In this document: piece after piece, positions 47,735 through 59,814 of the stretch
How the letters are laid out: every line of letters starts with the position of its first letter
How positions within the stretch are numbered: the stretch's first letter is position 1
From: Giesbergeria sp.
GTDB lineage: Bacteria; Pseudomonadota; Gammaproteobacteria; Burkholderiales; Burkholderiaceae_C
NCBI GenBank assembly: GCA_017985015.1
Contig: JAGNYI010000002.1
Coordinates: forward strand, 1 to 64,000
Direction of reading: 5' to 3'
Length of the DNA: 64,000 bases
The notes under the pieces: generated by a model
The model's input: the letters and a program-made list of their open reading frames with translations, nothing else
Database searches by the model: none
Told to the model about the DNA's origin: nothing
Translations under genes and position numbers: made by a program

Positions 47735-48842
47735 GCTCAAATCCCCGCTTCGCCCAGTGCATCAATCGCAGAGGCGGCAGCAGCAAGTTCCGCTCCTCGG
47801 TGCGCCAGACGAGGGTGCCGGTCCCCAGCGCATCGATGATGCAGGCCAATTCCGCCTTGAAGCCCGTGGTCTGCGGGCGTCCGGCCAGGCCGTCGATCAG
47901 GTTCTGTGCGGCCGCCGCAGCCTGCAGGTCGGCCATGTGCGCCTGCTTGGGCATCCAGTCGGGGCCGGGGAAGCTGCCGGAGTCGCCCACCACGTAGACA
48001 TGCTCGAACCCCGGCACACGGCACTGGGCGTCGGCCTGTAGCAGGCCGCCGGGTGAGCGCGGCAGGGCGGTCGCGTCGAACCAGGCGTTGCCGGTCATGC
48101 CGGGCATGAACAAAATCAGATCGGCGGCAAATTCGCCACCTTCGGTCACCACCTTGTCGGCCTCGAAGCGCACCATCTTGTGGCCCAGGTGCGTGGTGAT
48201 ATTGCGGCGCGCCATCTCAAACAGCAGGTGCGCCACGGCCTTGGCGCCCAGGCGGGCGCCGGGTTCTTTGGAGGGGTTGAAGAACACCAGCTTGAATTGC
48301 TCGCGCCGGCCCTCGCGGCGCAGTTGCGTGTCGATGCCGAAGAGGAACTCGAACATTGGACCGCCGCGCACGGCGGTGGGCTCGTTCGGGTTGCCGGCAA
48401 AGCCCACGGCAATGGTGCCGCCAGTCATCGCCCGCAGCCGGTCGCGGATCTGCTCGGCCGCGGCAATGCCTTCGCAGGGCGTGATGGCGTGTTCTATGCC
48501 GGGCAATTTTTTGATGAAGCGCCCGCCGGTGGCAATTACCAGCGCATCGTTTGCCACCTCGCCTGCCGTGGTCTGCACGCTGCGGCCGTCTGGGGAGAGG
48601 CCGGTGACTTCGGCGCAGACGTGGCGCACCTTCATGCGGGCGAAGAAGGGTGCCAGCGGCACGATGAGCTGCTCGCGCGTGCGCAGGCCGCTGGGAATCC
48701 AGATGGTGCCGGGCAGGTAGTGCAGCTCGGCGCGCGGCGAAATCAGCGTGATGGCGTCCTGGCAACCGCGCGCGCGCAGTTCGCGCGCCGCAGAGAGCGC
48801 GCCAAAGCCGCTGCCCAGGATGGTGATGCGCTGGCCAGCCAT
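47709..48842 (-). CDS. SQR-like NAD(P)/FAD-dependent oxidoreductase
   Basis: 377 residues. Flavin-binding ITILGSGFGALSAARELRARG, ALVIATGGRF and the second FAD motif HVYVVGDSGSF. It resembles sulfide:quinone oxidoreductases but has GGPMFEFLFG where SQR has the CFGPAYEF cysteine; cysteines remain at TPCEGI and LACIIDALGTG. A canonical SQR is encoded 0.5 kb upstream, so this is probably a related quinone or sulfur-species reductase. It starts 1 bp after the DUF302 gene. Confidence 0.82.
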   Translation of the reverse strand: MAGQRITILGSGFGALSAARELRARGCQDAITLISPRAELHYLPGTIWIPSGLRTREQLIVPLAPFFARMKVRHVCAEVTGLSPDGRSVQTTAGEVANDALVIATGGRFIKKLPGIEHAITPCEGIAAAEQIRDRLRAMTGGTIAVGFAGNPNEPTAVRGGPMFEFLFGIDTQLRREGRREQFKLVFFNPSKEPGARLGAKAVAHLLFEMARRNITTHLGHKMVRFEADKVVTEGGEFAADLILFMPGMTGNAWFDATALPRSPGGLLQADAQCRVPGFEHVYVVGDSGSFPGPDWMPKQAHMADLQAAAAAQNLIDGLAGRPQTTGFKAELACIIDALGTGTLVWRTEERNLLLPPLRLMHWAKRGFERRYLGRYR

Positions 48843-48843
48843 A

Positions 48844-49257
48844 TCAGTCGGCTTGGCCGCCCAAGGCCGCCACCACGCGCAGCACGGCGACTCGGGCCTC
48901 TTCCAGCACGGCTTTGATCACCGGGTCCTGGCTGGCGCTGGCGGCGAGGATGGCGCGCGGGTCTTGCAGCAGCACGCGTGTCTGGCCTGGGGTGGCTTCG
49001 AGCACGCTGGCGCCGCAGGGCAGCAGGGCGGCAATGTCAGGTTCGGCCGTGACCAGCGCGTGCGCCACCTTGGGCGAGCACACGCCCAGCAGGCGCTGCG
49101 GCGCGCTGTCGATGCCGAGCTTGGCTTTGAGGGTCGCCTGCATGTCCACTTCGCTGACGATGCCCATTTGCTCGGCGGCCAGCGCCGCGCGCAGCGTTTC
49201 CACCGCCTGCGCAAGGGGCTGGGCAATGGTGAGGGCGAAGGCGTAGGGCGGGTTCAT
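48844..49257 (-). CDS. DUF302 family protein
   Basis: 137 residues, a complete DUF302 domain: the AEQMGIVSEVDMQATLKAKLGID strand-helix, LLGVCSPKVAHALVTAEPDIAALLPCGASVLE and a GQTRVLLQDP closing segment. Two conserved cysteines. No signal peptide. DUF302 proteins are often encoded with sulfur or redox genes; function unknown. Last but one gene of the operon. Confidence 0.88.
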   Translation of the reverse strand: MNPPYAFALTIAQPLAQAVETLRAALAAEQMGIVSEVDMQATLKAKLGIDSAPQRLLGVCSPKVAHALVTAEPDIAALLPCGASVLEATPGQTRVLLQDPRAILAASASQDPVIKAVLEEARVAVLRVVAALGGQAD

Positions 49258-49277
49258 GGGGATCTCCAGTTTTAGGG

Positions 49278-49323
49278 TAAAAATGGCCTCTAGCGCTTAT
49301 GAAGCAAGCGTTAGCAGCTATTG
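49278..49323 (+). repeat. Dispersed TAGCGCTTAT repeat, copy 7
   Basis: AAAAATGGCCTCTAGCGCTTATG, CAAGCGTTAGCAGCTATTG. The copy closest to an apparent consensus, in the 91 bp gap between the DUF302 and SQR genes. Confidence 0.8.
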
Positions 49324-49348
49324 ATTTGAGAGTGTGCGCGGCCCTGCG

Positions 49349-52111
<2,763 letters not shown>

Positions 52112-52474
52112 TCAGGCCGTGGCCGGCGCGGCCAAGGCGGCAAACTCGTCAAAAGCGGCCGAGGCCTTGGCGGCGTACATCAGCGAGGGCCCGCCGCCCA
52201 TGTAGACCGCCATGCCCAGCATCTCGGCCAGCTCGGCGCGGCTGGCGCCGAACTTCACCAGGGCCTGCGCGTGGTAGCCAATGCAGGGGTCGCAGCGCGA
52301 GGACACCGACAGCGCCATGGCGATCAATTCCTTGGTCTTGGCATCCAGCACGCCGGGCTTGCCGGCCGCCTGCGCCATGGCGGAGAAGCCGCGTAAGGTG
52401 TCGGGGATGTCGGCGCGCAGTTGTTGGATTCCGGCCGAAATCTCGCGGGTCAGGTCTAGGTAGCTTTGGGTCAT
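52112..52474 (-). CDS. Carboxymuconolactone decarboxylase-like protein
   Basis: 120 residues. AhpD/CMD fold with the redox CxxC motif in SVSSRCDPCIGYHAQALVKFGA, the thiol pair plus His that supports peroxidase or disulfide chemistry. Start ATG 52474 is preferred; TTG 52486 would add four residues. It lies between the RND pump and TolC, so likely a thiol-redox accessory of this operon. Confidence 0.88.
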   Translation of the reverse strand: MTQSYLDLTREISAGIQQLRADIPDTLRGFSAMAQAAGKPGVLDAKTKELIAMALSVSSRCDPCIGYHAQALVKFGASRAELAEMLGMAVYMGGGPSLMYAAKASAAFDEFAALAAPATA

Positions 52475-52483
52475 TTTTTCAAT

Positions 52484-52536
52484 CAAATTGGCCTATGGCG
52501 CTTATTCCGTATGTGCTAACAGCTATTAATTAGATA
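52484..52536 (+). repeat. Dispersed TAGCGCTTAT repeat, copy 8
   Basis: AATTGGCCTATGGCGCTTATT, TGTGCTAACAGCTATTAATT. In the 51 bp gap between the RND pump gene and the CMD gene; it slightly overlaps the pump 3' end. Confidence 0.65.
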
Positions 52537-55500
52537 GCGTAGCGGCCTCTGCAGGTGGCAGCAGCCGGTGCAGGCGATTGCGGTACGCCGCGTAGTACAG
52601 GGTGGGAATGACCACCAGCGTGAGCGCGGTAGAGACGGCGATGCCGAAAATCAGCGAGATGGCCAGGCCATTGAAGATCGGGTCGTCCAGGATGAAGAAG
52701 GCCCCCAGCATGGCGGCCAGGCCCGTGAGCACGATGGGCTGGGCGCGGGTGATGGCCGAGTGGATGATGGCCTGCCTGAATTCGACTCCGCTTCGCACCT
52801 GCAGGTTGATGAAGTCCACCAGCAGAATGGAGTTGCGCACGATGATGCCGGCCAGCGCAATCATGCCGATCATGCTGGTGGCGGTGTACTGCGCGCCCAG
52901 CAGCGCGTGGCCCGGCATCACGCCAATGATGGTCAGCGGAATGGGGGCCATGATCACCAGCGGCGTGAGGTAGCTGCCAAACTGCGCCACCACCAGCAGG
53001 TAGATCAGGATCAGGCCCACGGCGTAGGCGGCGCCCATGTCGCGGAAGGTCTCGTAGGTGATCTGCCACTCGCCGTCCCACTTGAGCGCGTAGCCGCGCC
53101 AGGCGTCGCTCGGCTGGTGGATGAAGTACTCCGCAAGCTGGCCACCACCGGGCATCGGCAGCTTGGCGATGCTGCTGCGCATCTCGAACATGCCGTAGAG
53201 CGGGCTGTCCACCTTGCCGGCCATGTCGGCCAGCACGTAGTTCACCGGCAGCAGGTCCTTGTGGTGCACGGGCTGCTCGCGCAAGGTGTCGCTCACGGTG
53301 ACGAGTTCACTGATCGGCACCAGCGCGCCGCTGGCCGAGCGCACCGTGAGCTGCAGCAGCGCGGCCAGGTTGCCTTGTTGGTCGGGCGGCAGCTGCAGCG
53401 TGGCAGCCGCCGGGTACTTGCTCTGGTCGTGCAGATAGGTCGTTGCTTCACCCGCCAGCCCGGCGCGCAGCGTGCCGACAATGGCTTGCTGCGGCACGCC
53501 CAGCAGGGCCGCCTTGCGGCGGTCCACCAGCAGGAGCTGGCGCGGAGCATCGGCAATGCTGGTGTCGTCCACGTCCACCAGGCCGGTGGTCGCTTCGAAC
53601 ACGCCGCGCACGGCTTTGGCCACTTCGCGCCGGCCTTGCGCGTCAGGCCCGTAGATTTCGGCGACGATGGGCGAGAGCACGGGCGGGCCGGGCGGCACTT
53701 CCACGACTTTGACGTTGGCGCCAAAGCGCTTGGCAATCTCCTGCAGCGGCGGGCGCACGCGGGTGGCGATGGCGTGGCTTTGCGCGTCGCGCGCGTGCTT
53801 GTCCACCAGATTGACCTGGATGTCGCCCACCTCGCCGCCGGCGCGCAGGTAGTACTGGCGTACCAGGCCGTTGAAGTTGATCGGCGCGGCGGTGCCGGCA
53901 TAGGCCTGGTAATCGGTCACCTCGGGCACGGTGGCCAGGTAGGCCCCTAGCTCGTGCATCACGGCGGCGGTGCGCTCCACCGGCGTGCCGGCGGGCATGT
54001 CGACCACCACCTGGAACTCCGATTTGTTGTCAAACGGCAGCATCTTGAGCAGCACCAGCCCGGTGGCGGGCAGCGCCACAGAGATGGCGATGAGCAATGC
54101 CACGCCCAGGCCCAGCAGGGCGCGGTTGCGTCCGCCGCGCCGTTCATCGAGCAGCGGCGTGAAGATGCGCGTGAACAGCGGCGTGATGCGCCGCGCCATG
54201 CCCGAGGGCTGGGCGTGGCCTTCCTCGGCTTGGCCGGAGTGCTGCTTCATCCACAGCCGCGCCAGCCAGGGCGTGACGACAAAGGCAATCGCCAGCGACA
54301 GCACCATGCCCATGCTGGCGTTGATGGGGATGGGGCTCATGTACGGGCCCATCAGCCCGGATACGAATGCCATGGGCAGCAGCGCCGCAATCACGGTGAG
54401 CGTGGCGAGGATGGTGGGGCCGCCCACTTCGTCCACCGCGCCGGGGATGATCTGCGCCAGCGTTTTGCCCGGATCCAGCTGCTGGTGGCGGTGGATGTTC
54501 TCGACCACCACGATGGCGTCGTCCACCAGGATGCCGATGGAGAAGATCAGCGCAAACAGCGACACCCGGTTCAGTGTGAAGCCCCAGGCCCAGGACGCAA
54601 ACAGCGTGGCGGCAAGCGTCAGCACCACGGCGGTGCCGACGATGGCGGCCTCGCGCCGCCCGAGCGCGAGGAACACCAGCGCCACCACGGAGGCGGTGGC
54701 GAACAGCAGCTTCTGGATCAGTTTTTTCGCTTTGTCGTTCGCGGTTGCGCCGTAGTTGCGCGTCTCGGCCACCTGCACGTCGGCCGGAATCACGGTGTTT
54801 TTCAGTTGCTCTGCGCGCGCCATCACGGCGTTGGCCACGTCAATGGCGTTTTCGCCCGGCTTCTTGGTGATGGCGATGGTGACGGCGGGGTGTTCCGCGG
54901 CGTGCTCGCCGGCCGTTCCGTACCAGGCGTAGTGCGCGGCCGGCGGCGGGCCGTCGCGCACGGCGGCGACATCGCGCAGAAACACCGGCTTGCCAGCCTG
55001 CACGCCGACAACGAGGTCGGCCACCTCGGCGGCGCTGGCCAGCAGCGGCCCGGCTTCGATGGCGACGGCCTGGTTGGCGCGGAGCAGATCGCCCACCGGC
55101 AACCCCAGGTTGGCCGACTGCAGGGCGCGGCGCAGGTCGGCCACGGTGACGCCGGCGCCGGCCATGCGTGCCGGATCCATCTCGACCATCACCGCGCGGC
55201 CGGGGCCGCCGATGGTGGTGACCTCGCGCGTGCCGGGCACGCGCTTCAAGTCGGCTTCGATGCTGTGCGCCACGCGCTCCAATTGAAAGGCGTCGGTTTG
55301 CGGGTTGCTGGAGTAGAGCGTCAGCGCGACGATGGGTACGTCGTCGATGCCCTTGGGTTTGATGATCGGCGGCAGCACGCCCAGGCCCTGGGGCAGCCAG
55401 TCGGCGTTGGAGTTCACCGTGTCGTACAGCCGCACCAGTGCCTCGGTGCGCGGTACGCCCACCTTGAACTGCACGGTGATGATGGCTGCGCCGGGCCGCG

Positions 55501-55783
55501 AGACCGACATCACATGCTCGGCGCCGGTGATCTGCGAGAGCACCTGCTCGGCCGGGATGGTCACCATCTGCTCCACGTCGCGCACGCTGGCGCCGGGGAA
55601 CGGGATCATCACGTTGGCCATGGTCACGTTGATCTGCGGCTCTTCCTCGCGCGGCGTGACCAGCACGGCAAAGGCGCCGAGCAAAAAGGCCACCAGCGCC
55701 AGCAGCGGCGTGATCTGCGCGCTCTGGAAGAAAGCCGCAATGCGGCCTGAGACGCCGAGGCGGGAGGGTGTGCTTGCGCTCAT
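52526..55783 (-). CDS. RND efflux transporter permease
   Basis: 1085 residues, full RND size: TM1 at about 24-42, a large periplasmic loop, TM2-6 with the proton-relay helix LFALIFSIGILVDDAIVVVENIHRH (twin Asp), a second loop and TM7-12. The DD pair and the conserved PREEEPQINV exit of TM1 place it in the AcrB/HAE-like branch rather than the CusA metal branch. It starts 15 bp after its adaptor. Substrate unknown. Confidence 0.92.
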   Translation of the reverse strand: MSASTPSRLGVSGRIAAFFQSAQITPLLALVAFLLGAFAVLVTPREEEPQINVTMANVMIPFPGASVRDVEQMVTIPAEQVLSQITGAEHVMSVSRPGAAIITVQFKVGVPRTEALVRLYDTVNSNADWLPQGLGVLPPIIKPKGIDDVPIVALTLYSSNPQTDAFQLERVAHSIEADLKRVPGTREVTTIGGPGRAVMVEMDPARMAGAGVTVADLRRALQSANLGLPVGDLLRANQAVAIEAGPLLASAAEVADLVVGVQAGKPVFLRDVAAVRDGPPPAAHYAWYGTAGEHAAEHPAVTIAITKKPGENAIDVANAVMARAEQLKNTVIPADVQVAETRNYGATANDKAKKLIQKLLFATASVVALVFLALGRREAAIVGTAVVLTLAATLFASWAWGFTLNRVSLFALIFSIGILVDDAIVVVENIHRHQQLDPGKTLAQIIPGAVDEVGGPTILATLTVIAALLPMAFVSGLMGPYMSPIPINASMGMVLSLAIAFVVTPWLARLWMKQHSGQAEEGHAQPSGMARRITPLFTRIFTPLLDERRGGRNRALLGLGVALLIAISVALPATGLVLLKMLPFDNKSEFQVVVDMPAGTPVERTAAVMHELGAYLATVPEVTDYQAYAGTAAPINFNGLVRQYYLRAGGEVGDIQVNLVDKHARDAQSHAIATRVRPPLQEIAKRFGANVKVVEVPPGPPVLSPIVAEIYGPDAQGRREVAKAVRGVFEATTGLVDVDDTSIADAPRQLLLVDRRKAALLGVPQQAIVGTLRAGLAGEATTYLHDQSKYPAAATLQLPPDQQGNLAALLQLTVRSASGALVPISELVTVSDTLREQPVHHKDLLPVNYVLADMAGKVDSPLYGMFEMRSSIAKLPMPGGGQLAEYFIHQPSDAWRGYALKWDGEWQITYETFRDMGAAYAVGLILIYLLVVAQFGSYLTPLVIMAPIPLTIIGVMPGHALLGAQYTATSMIGMIALAGIIVRNSILLVDFINLQVRSGVEFRQAIIHSAITRAQPIVLTGLAAMLGAFFILDDPIFNGLAISLIFGIAVSTALTLVVIPTLYYAAYRNRLHRLLPPAEAATLSN

Positions 55784-55798
55784 GAGTGCCCCTTGCCC

Positions 55799-56896
55799 TT
55801 AGCGCGCACTGCCGACGGCCAGCGGGTCCAGCACCACGGCTTCGCCGGGCGCCACACCGCTCAAAATTTCCACGCGATCACCGGCGACCGGCCCGAGGCG
55901 CACCTGGCGCAGCAGCGGGCGGCCCTGGGCGTCGGGCACGTACACACCCGTCATTTCGCCGCGGCGCAGGACCGATTTGAGGGGCACGGTGACGCTCGCC
56001 TTGGGCGCATCGGCTGCTTTGGAATCGGCCGGCACCGCTGCAAGCCAGAGGCGCGCAAACATGCCGGGCACGGCGTGGGTGAACTGGGCGGGCAACTCGG
56101 CGCGCAGTTGCTGGGTGTGCGTGCCGGCATCCACCGTGGGCAGCAGTTGCACGCGCGTGGCCTGGGGTTGCTGGTCAGCGGGCAGGCCAGGCAGTTCGAT
56201 ACGCACCTGGGCGGCGCCCACTGTGCCGCCGGCAAGGTTGGCCAGAGCCGACTGCGGCACCGAAGCCGTGATGCGCAGGGCCGACGGGTCGTAGAGCGTG
56301 AGCAGCGGCCGGCCCGGCATGGCCATGTCACCGAGCTGCACCGGCACCTCGGCCACCACGCCGGCGTAGGGCGCGCGCACCGTGTGCAGGCCCGCCCCCG
56401 TGCGGGCGGCGCCCGCTTGTGCGCTTTGCGCATCCACTTGCGCGCGCGCCGCTTTGAGCTGGCCCTCGGCGCGCTCCAGCGCGGCCGCGCTGATGTATTT
56501 TTTGGCGTGCAGTTGTTGCTGTCGCTCGAAATCGCGCTGCGCCACGGCCAGGTTGGCTCGCCCGGCCTGCACCTGGGCTGCGCTGGCGGCAGCGTCCTGG
56601 TCGGCTGTGCGCGCATCGATGCGCACCAGCAATTGGCCGGCGCTGACGCGGTCGCCCGCGTGCACGGCCAGTTCCACCACCGCGCCGGGCACCTGGGCGG
56701 CAATTTGCGTCTGGCGCACGGCCTCTACGACGCCGTCGTAGCTGGCAGCGCGGGCGCTGCCAGCGGCCTGGGCAGGGGCTGTGGCCAGGGGCGCCTCGGT
56801 GGCGGCAAGGGCGGATGCGGTCCAGACGCAGGACAGCGCCAAGGCGATAGCACTGATCCGGGCGAGAGCGGAAGAGAGAGCGGAAGAAGGCGTCAT
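55799..56896 (-). CDS. RND efflux periplasmic adaptor (membrane fusion protein)
   Basis: 365 residues. Signal peptide (1-32); lipoyl/hairpin/barrel arrangement: YDGVVEAVRQTQIAAQVPGAVVELAVHAGDRV, helical hairpin (about 95-155), then VRAPYAGVVAEVPVQLGDMA and LGPVAGDRVEILSGVAPGEAVV. No lipobox. ATG 56896 has AAGAG at good spacing; ATG 56902 directly abuts that site and adds two residues. First gene of the operon that continues to 47709. Confidence 0.88.
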   Translation of the reverse strand: MTPSSALSSALARISAIALALSCVWTASALAATEAPLATAPAQAAGSARAASYDGVVEAVRQTQIAAQVPGAVVELAVHAGDRVSAGQLLVRIDARTADQDAAASAAQVQAGRANLAVAQRDFERQQQLHAKKYISAAALERAEGQLKAARAQVDAQSAQAGAARTGAGLHTVRAPYAGVVAEVPVQLGDMAMPGRPLLTLYDPSALRITASVPQSALANLAGGTVGAAQVRIELPGLPADQQPQATRVQLLPTVDAGTHTQQLRAELPAQFTHAVPGMFARLWLAAVPADSKAADAPKASVTVPLKSVLRRGEMTGVYVPDAQGRPLLRQVRLGPVAGDRVEILSGVAPGEAVVLDPLAVGSAR

Positions 56897-56950
56897 GGGC
56901 ATTCTCTTGAGAGCAGTCGCGGAGGTCGCGGTAGGAAGATGTTAATGTAT

Positions 56951-56964
56951 TATTTGCGCAAATA
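56951..56964. promoter_or_regulatory. TATTTGCGCAAATA palindrome upstream of the RND operon
   Basis: Perfect 14-bp palindrome in an AT-rich stretch (56940-56985), about 55 bp before the adaptor gene. Likely promoter region with a regulator site; the regulator is not encoded nearby in an obvious way. Confidence 0.5.
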
Positions 56965-57028
56965 GTTAAATAGTCAATTAGCGACGATTGCCAGGTCTTC
57001 AAGGGTCGCTCGGTGAGTGATTCAGGCG

Positions 57029-58489
57029 CTAGCCTGCGCCCACGGCCTGGAACAGCGCCGCGCTGTCGGCCAGGCGCTGGGCCTGGGCGGCCACCAGGCT
57101 GCTGCGCAATTGCAGAGCCTGTTGTTGGGCCACCAGCCATTGCAGGTAGCTGGCAGCGCCCAGCGCCAGTTGTTGCTGCGTGGTCTGCAAGCTGGCCTGT
57201 GCGGCGGCGTCGGAGCGTTCCAGCGTGGCGAGCACCTGCGCATCGGCCTCGGTGGCGCGCAGGGCATCGGCCACGCTGCGCAGGGCATCGAGCACCACAC
57301 CCTGGTACTGGGCGGCAGCGGCATCCAGGCCGGCCAGCGCGGCGCGCCGCTGCGCCGGCAGGGCCGGGTCGAACAGGGGCTGGGTCAGCTGCGCAATCAG
57401 GCCCCAAACGGCCGAGCCGCCACCAAACAGGGCGCCCGTGGTCAGCGCCTGGCTGCCCAGATTGGCGCTGAGCCGGATTTGCGGGTACAGGCGCGCCACG
57501 GCCACACCATGCTCGGCGCTGGCCACGCGCACCAGCGCTTCGGCGGCCTGAATATCCGGGCGTTGGCGCACCAGCTCAGACGGCAGCACCTGCGGCAGTG
57601 CGGCGGGCAGTGTGAAACTCTGCAGCCTGAACGCGGGCAGCGGCTCGGCGCCCGGTGTGCGTCCGGCCAGCAGGGCGAGCAGGTAGGCGCTTTGCAGCGC
57701 CTGCTTGCGCAGCAGCAGCGCGGAGGCGCGGGTCTGCTCCAGCGCCGCCTGCAAGGCCTGCACGTCGGCCGGCATGGCCTGGCCCAGGCGCAGGCGTTCC
57801 TGGGCAATATCGGTTTGTGCTGCCTGGTTGCTGGCGATGGCTTCCAGCGCTTCGGCCTGGGCGGTGATCCGTGCCTGGGTGATGGCGGTGCTGGCGATGC
57901 GTGCGGCCAGGTCGAGGCGGGCGCCTGCCAGCTGGTAGCGGCGGTAGTCGGTGCGCGCCACCAGGGCCTGGAGGGCGCGCTGGTTGCCGCCCGACACATC
58001 GAGCTGGTACTGCACGCTGACGCTCGCGCTGTGCAGGCTGAACGTGCGCCCATCGCCGGGCAGGCCCTGCGCGCTGGGCGAAATGTGCTGGCGGGCACTG
58101 CCTGCACCGAGGTCGGCGCGCGGCAATTGGGTGGCACGCTCCTGAGCCGCCTGCAGCTCTTCGGCCTGGCGCAGTTGCGCTTGCGCGGCCGCCAGCGTCG
58201 GGCTGGCCTTCAGGGCCTCGGCGATCAGCGCGTCCAGGCCGGGGGAGCCGAGCTGCTGCCACCAGGGCGCCTCCAGGTCCATGTCGGCGCGCCACGTCTG
58301 CGCCGCGCCAAAAGCGGTTTCGCTGGTGCTGTTCTGTACGGCTGGGGCCGGGCGCGGCAGTGCGTTGTCTGCCAGGGGCCCAGGGGCTTGGTAATCCGGG
58401 CCTGCCGCGCAGCCTGTGAGCAGGGCAGTCAGTAACAGGGCCCAGGCAGGGTGCCCGCCGGGCAGCCTGTGCAACAAAGGGGTCTTCAT
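57029..58489 (-). CDS. NodT-type outer-membrane efflux lipoprotein
   Basis: 486 residues. Lipoprotein signal with LTGCAAGPDYQAP, the NodT/OprM opening; APWWQQLGSPGLDALIAEAL and later LVRQRPDIQAAEALVRVASAEHGVAVARLYPQIRLSA are hallmark segments. It provides the outer-membrane channel. It starts inside the stop of the preceding gene (ATGA), the last gene of the tetR-led ABC operon. Confidence 0.92.
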   Translation of the reverse strand: MKTPLLHRLPGGHPAWALLLTALLTGCAAGPDYQAPGPLADNALPRPAPAVQNSTSETAFGAAQTWRADMDLEAPWWQQLGSPGLDALIAEALKASPTLAAAQAQLRQAEELQAAQERATQLPRADLGAGSARQHISPSAQGLPGDGRTFSLHSASVSVQYQLDVSGGNQRALQALVARTDYRRYQLAGARLDLAARIASTAITQARITAQAEALEAIASNQAAQTDIAQERLRLGQAMPADVQALQAALEQTRASALLLRKQALQSAYLLALLAGRTPGAEPLPAFRLQSFTLPAALPQVLPSELVRQRPDIQAAEALVRVASAEHGVAVARLYPQIRLSANLGSQALTTGALFGGGSAVWGLIAQLTQPLFDPALPAQRRAALAGLDAAAAQYQGVVLDALRSVADALRATEADAQVLATLERSDAAAQASLQTTQQQLALGAASYLQWLVAQQQALQLRSSLVAAQAQRLADSAALFQAVGAG

Positions 58490-58908
58490 GGCGTGGCCTC
58501 CCGCCGGACAGATCGGCCGGGCCGCAGGCGCAAAGCCAGGGTGGCGATGCCCAGCCACACCGCGGTGCGCAGTGCCATGGCCGCCACGGTGCGCACCTCA
58601 AAGGCGCCACCCGTCAGCACATGGATTCCGAAGGCCGCAAACACCAGGGCGGTGGCCAGGCCAATGCAGAGCGCCAGCCACACCGCCCAGCCCAGGCGCC
58701 GCCACAGCGCAATGCCTGCCGCTACGTAGGCAAAACCGGCGACGAAGTTGAACCAGAGCACAAACGGCACATAGGCCCCGGCGGCGCTGCGTGCGTCAGC
58801 ACCGCCAAACAGCACCGTCCCGCCCTCCTTGAGGGTCAGCAGGCCAAAGAGCACAGCGAACACGCTGGCACCGCGCAGCCAGGGATTGCGTTTGAGCAGG
58901 GCATTCAT
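58486..58908 (-). CDS. Small four-helix membrane protein of the ABC efflux operon
   Basis: 140 residues with four hydrophobic segments (about 13-30, 46-64, 70-95, 105-125) and a basic C-terminus. GGAGG precedes ATG 58908. I do not recognise the family. Overlapping its stop with the NodT gene start and lying 29 bp after the ATPase, it is clearly part of the operon; perhaps an accessory membrane subunit. Confidence 0.7.
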   Translation of the reverse strand: MNALLKRNPWLRGASVFAVLFGLLTLKEGGTVLFGGADARSAAGAYVPFVLWFNFVAGFAYVAAGIALWRRLGWAVWLALCIGLATALVFAAFGIHVLTGGAFEVRTVAAMALRTAVWLGIATLALRLRPGRSVRREATP

Positions 58909-58937
58909 AGGGGAGGCCTCCGGGAGATGTTGCAAAT

Positions 58938-59654
58938 TCATGGCGCGCGTCCTTCGCCCGCTTCCTCGTGCGTCACGCCGTCGCGGATGTGGTAGATCCG
59001 CTTGAAGGTCGGAATGATCTTCTCGTCGTGCGTGACCACAATCACGGCGGTCTCGAACCGCTGCGCCATGTCGTTGAGGATGCGGATCACGGCCAGCGCG
59101 CGCGTGCTGTCGAGTGGCGCCGTGGGTTCGTCGGCCAGCACCACTGGCGGGCGGTTGACCAGTCCGCGCGCAATGGCCACGCGCTGCTGTTCGCCGCCCG
59201 ACAGCTGCGCGGGCATGGCGCGTGCACGGTGCCCCACGTCGAGTGCATCCAGCAGCTCGCGGGCCTGCGCTCGCGCCTGCTTGTTCGGCACTCCGGCCAG
59301 CATGGGCAGCAGGGCGACGTTGTCGGTCACGTCCAGAAAGGGAATCAGGTAGGGCGCCTGGAACACGAAGCCGATGCGGTCGCGCCGCAGCGCGCGCAGG
59401 TCGCGAATCTTCCAGCCGTTGTCGTAGATGACTTCGTCGCCCAGCGTCATGCGCCCGGCGCTGGGTTCGATCACCGCGCCCAGGCATTTGAGCAGCGTGC
59501 TCTTGCCCGAACCCGAAGGCCCGATCAGGCCCACCACCTCGCCTGGCGCCACTACCATGTTGACGTCCTTGAGCGCGTCCACGGCGGTGTCACCCTGCCC
59601 ATAGCGCTTGCGCACGCCTTCGATGCGTATTCCTGCGTGTTCCATGTCAGCCAT
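58938..59654 (-). CDS. ABC transporter ATP-binding protein (MacB/DevA-type)
   Basis: 238 residues. Walker [11 protein letters not shown]-loop FVFQAPYLIPFLDV, signature LSGGEQQRVAIARGL, Walker B VVLADEPTAPLD and H-loop VVTHDEKI. The pattern is of the LolD/MacB/DevA ATPases that pair with FtsX-like permeases. It is separated from the permease gene by 160 bp holding a double-hairpin repeat. Start ATG 59654. Confidence 0.92.
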   Translation of the reverse strand: MADMEHAGIRIEGVRKRYGQGDTAVDALKDVNMVVAPGEVVGLIGPSGSGKSTLLKCLGAVIEPSAGRMTLGDEVIYDNGWKIRDLRALRRDRIGFVFQAPYLIPFLDVTDNVALLPMLAGVPNKQARAQARELLDALDVGHRARAMPAQLSGGEQQRVAIARGLVNRPPVVLADEPTAPLDSTRALAVIRILNDMAQRFETAVIVVTHDEKIIPTFKRIYHIRDGVTHEEAGEGRAP

Positions 59655-59748
59655 CCAAGGCGCCTCGCGCCAGCCACAACGTATCAAACTGGCACGGCCC
59701 AAAACCAGCGGACGCCGCGCAAGGGCCGCCCCGCCGCGCTGGCGTCGT

Positions 59749-59796
59749 CCCCCTTCCCGGCGTAGCCGAGAGAAGGGGGGAGGCGCGCAGCGCCTC
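59749..59796. repeat. Double hairpin repeat within the ABC operon
   Basis: CCCCCTTC (59749-59756) pairs with GAAGGGGG (59772-59779); directly after it GAGGCGC-GCA-GCGCCTC (59780-59796). Similar sequences are common between genes in Comamonadaceae in my recollection. It could attenuate transcription between permease and ATPase. Confidence 0.55.
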
Positions 59797-59814
59797 AGGG
59801 GGATGTAGTCGCAT

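Noticed and set aside
53954..55750. 598-codon + strand frame opposite the RND pump
   Set aside because: Antisense shadow; His/Gly/Arg-rich without domains.
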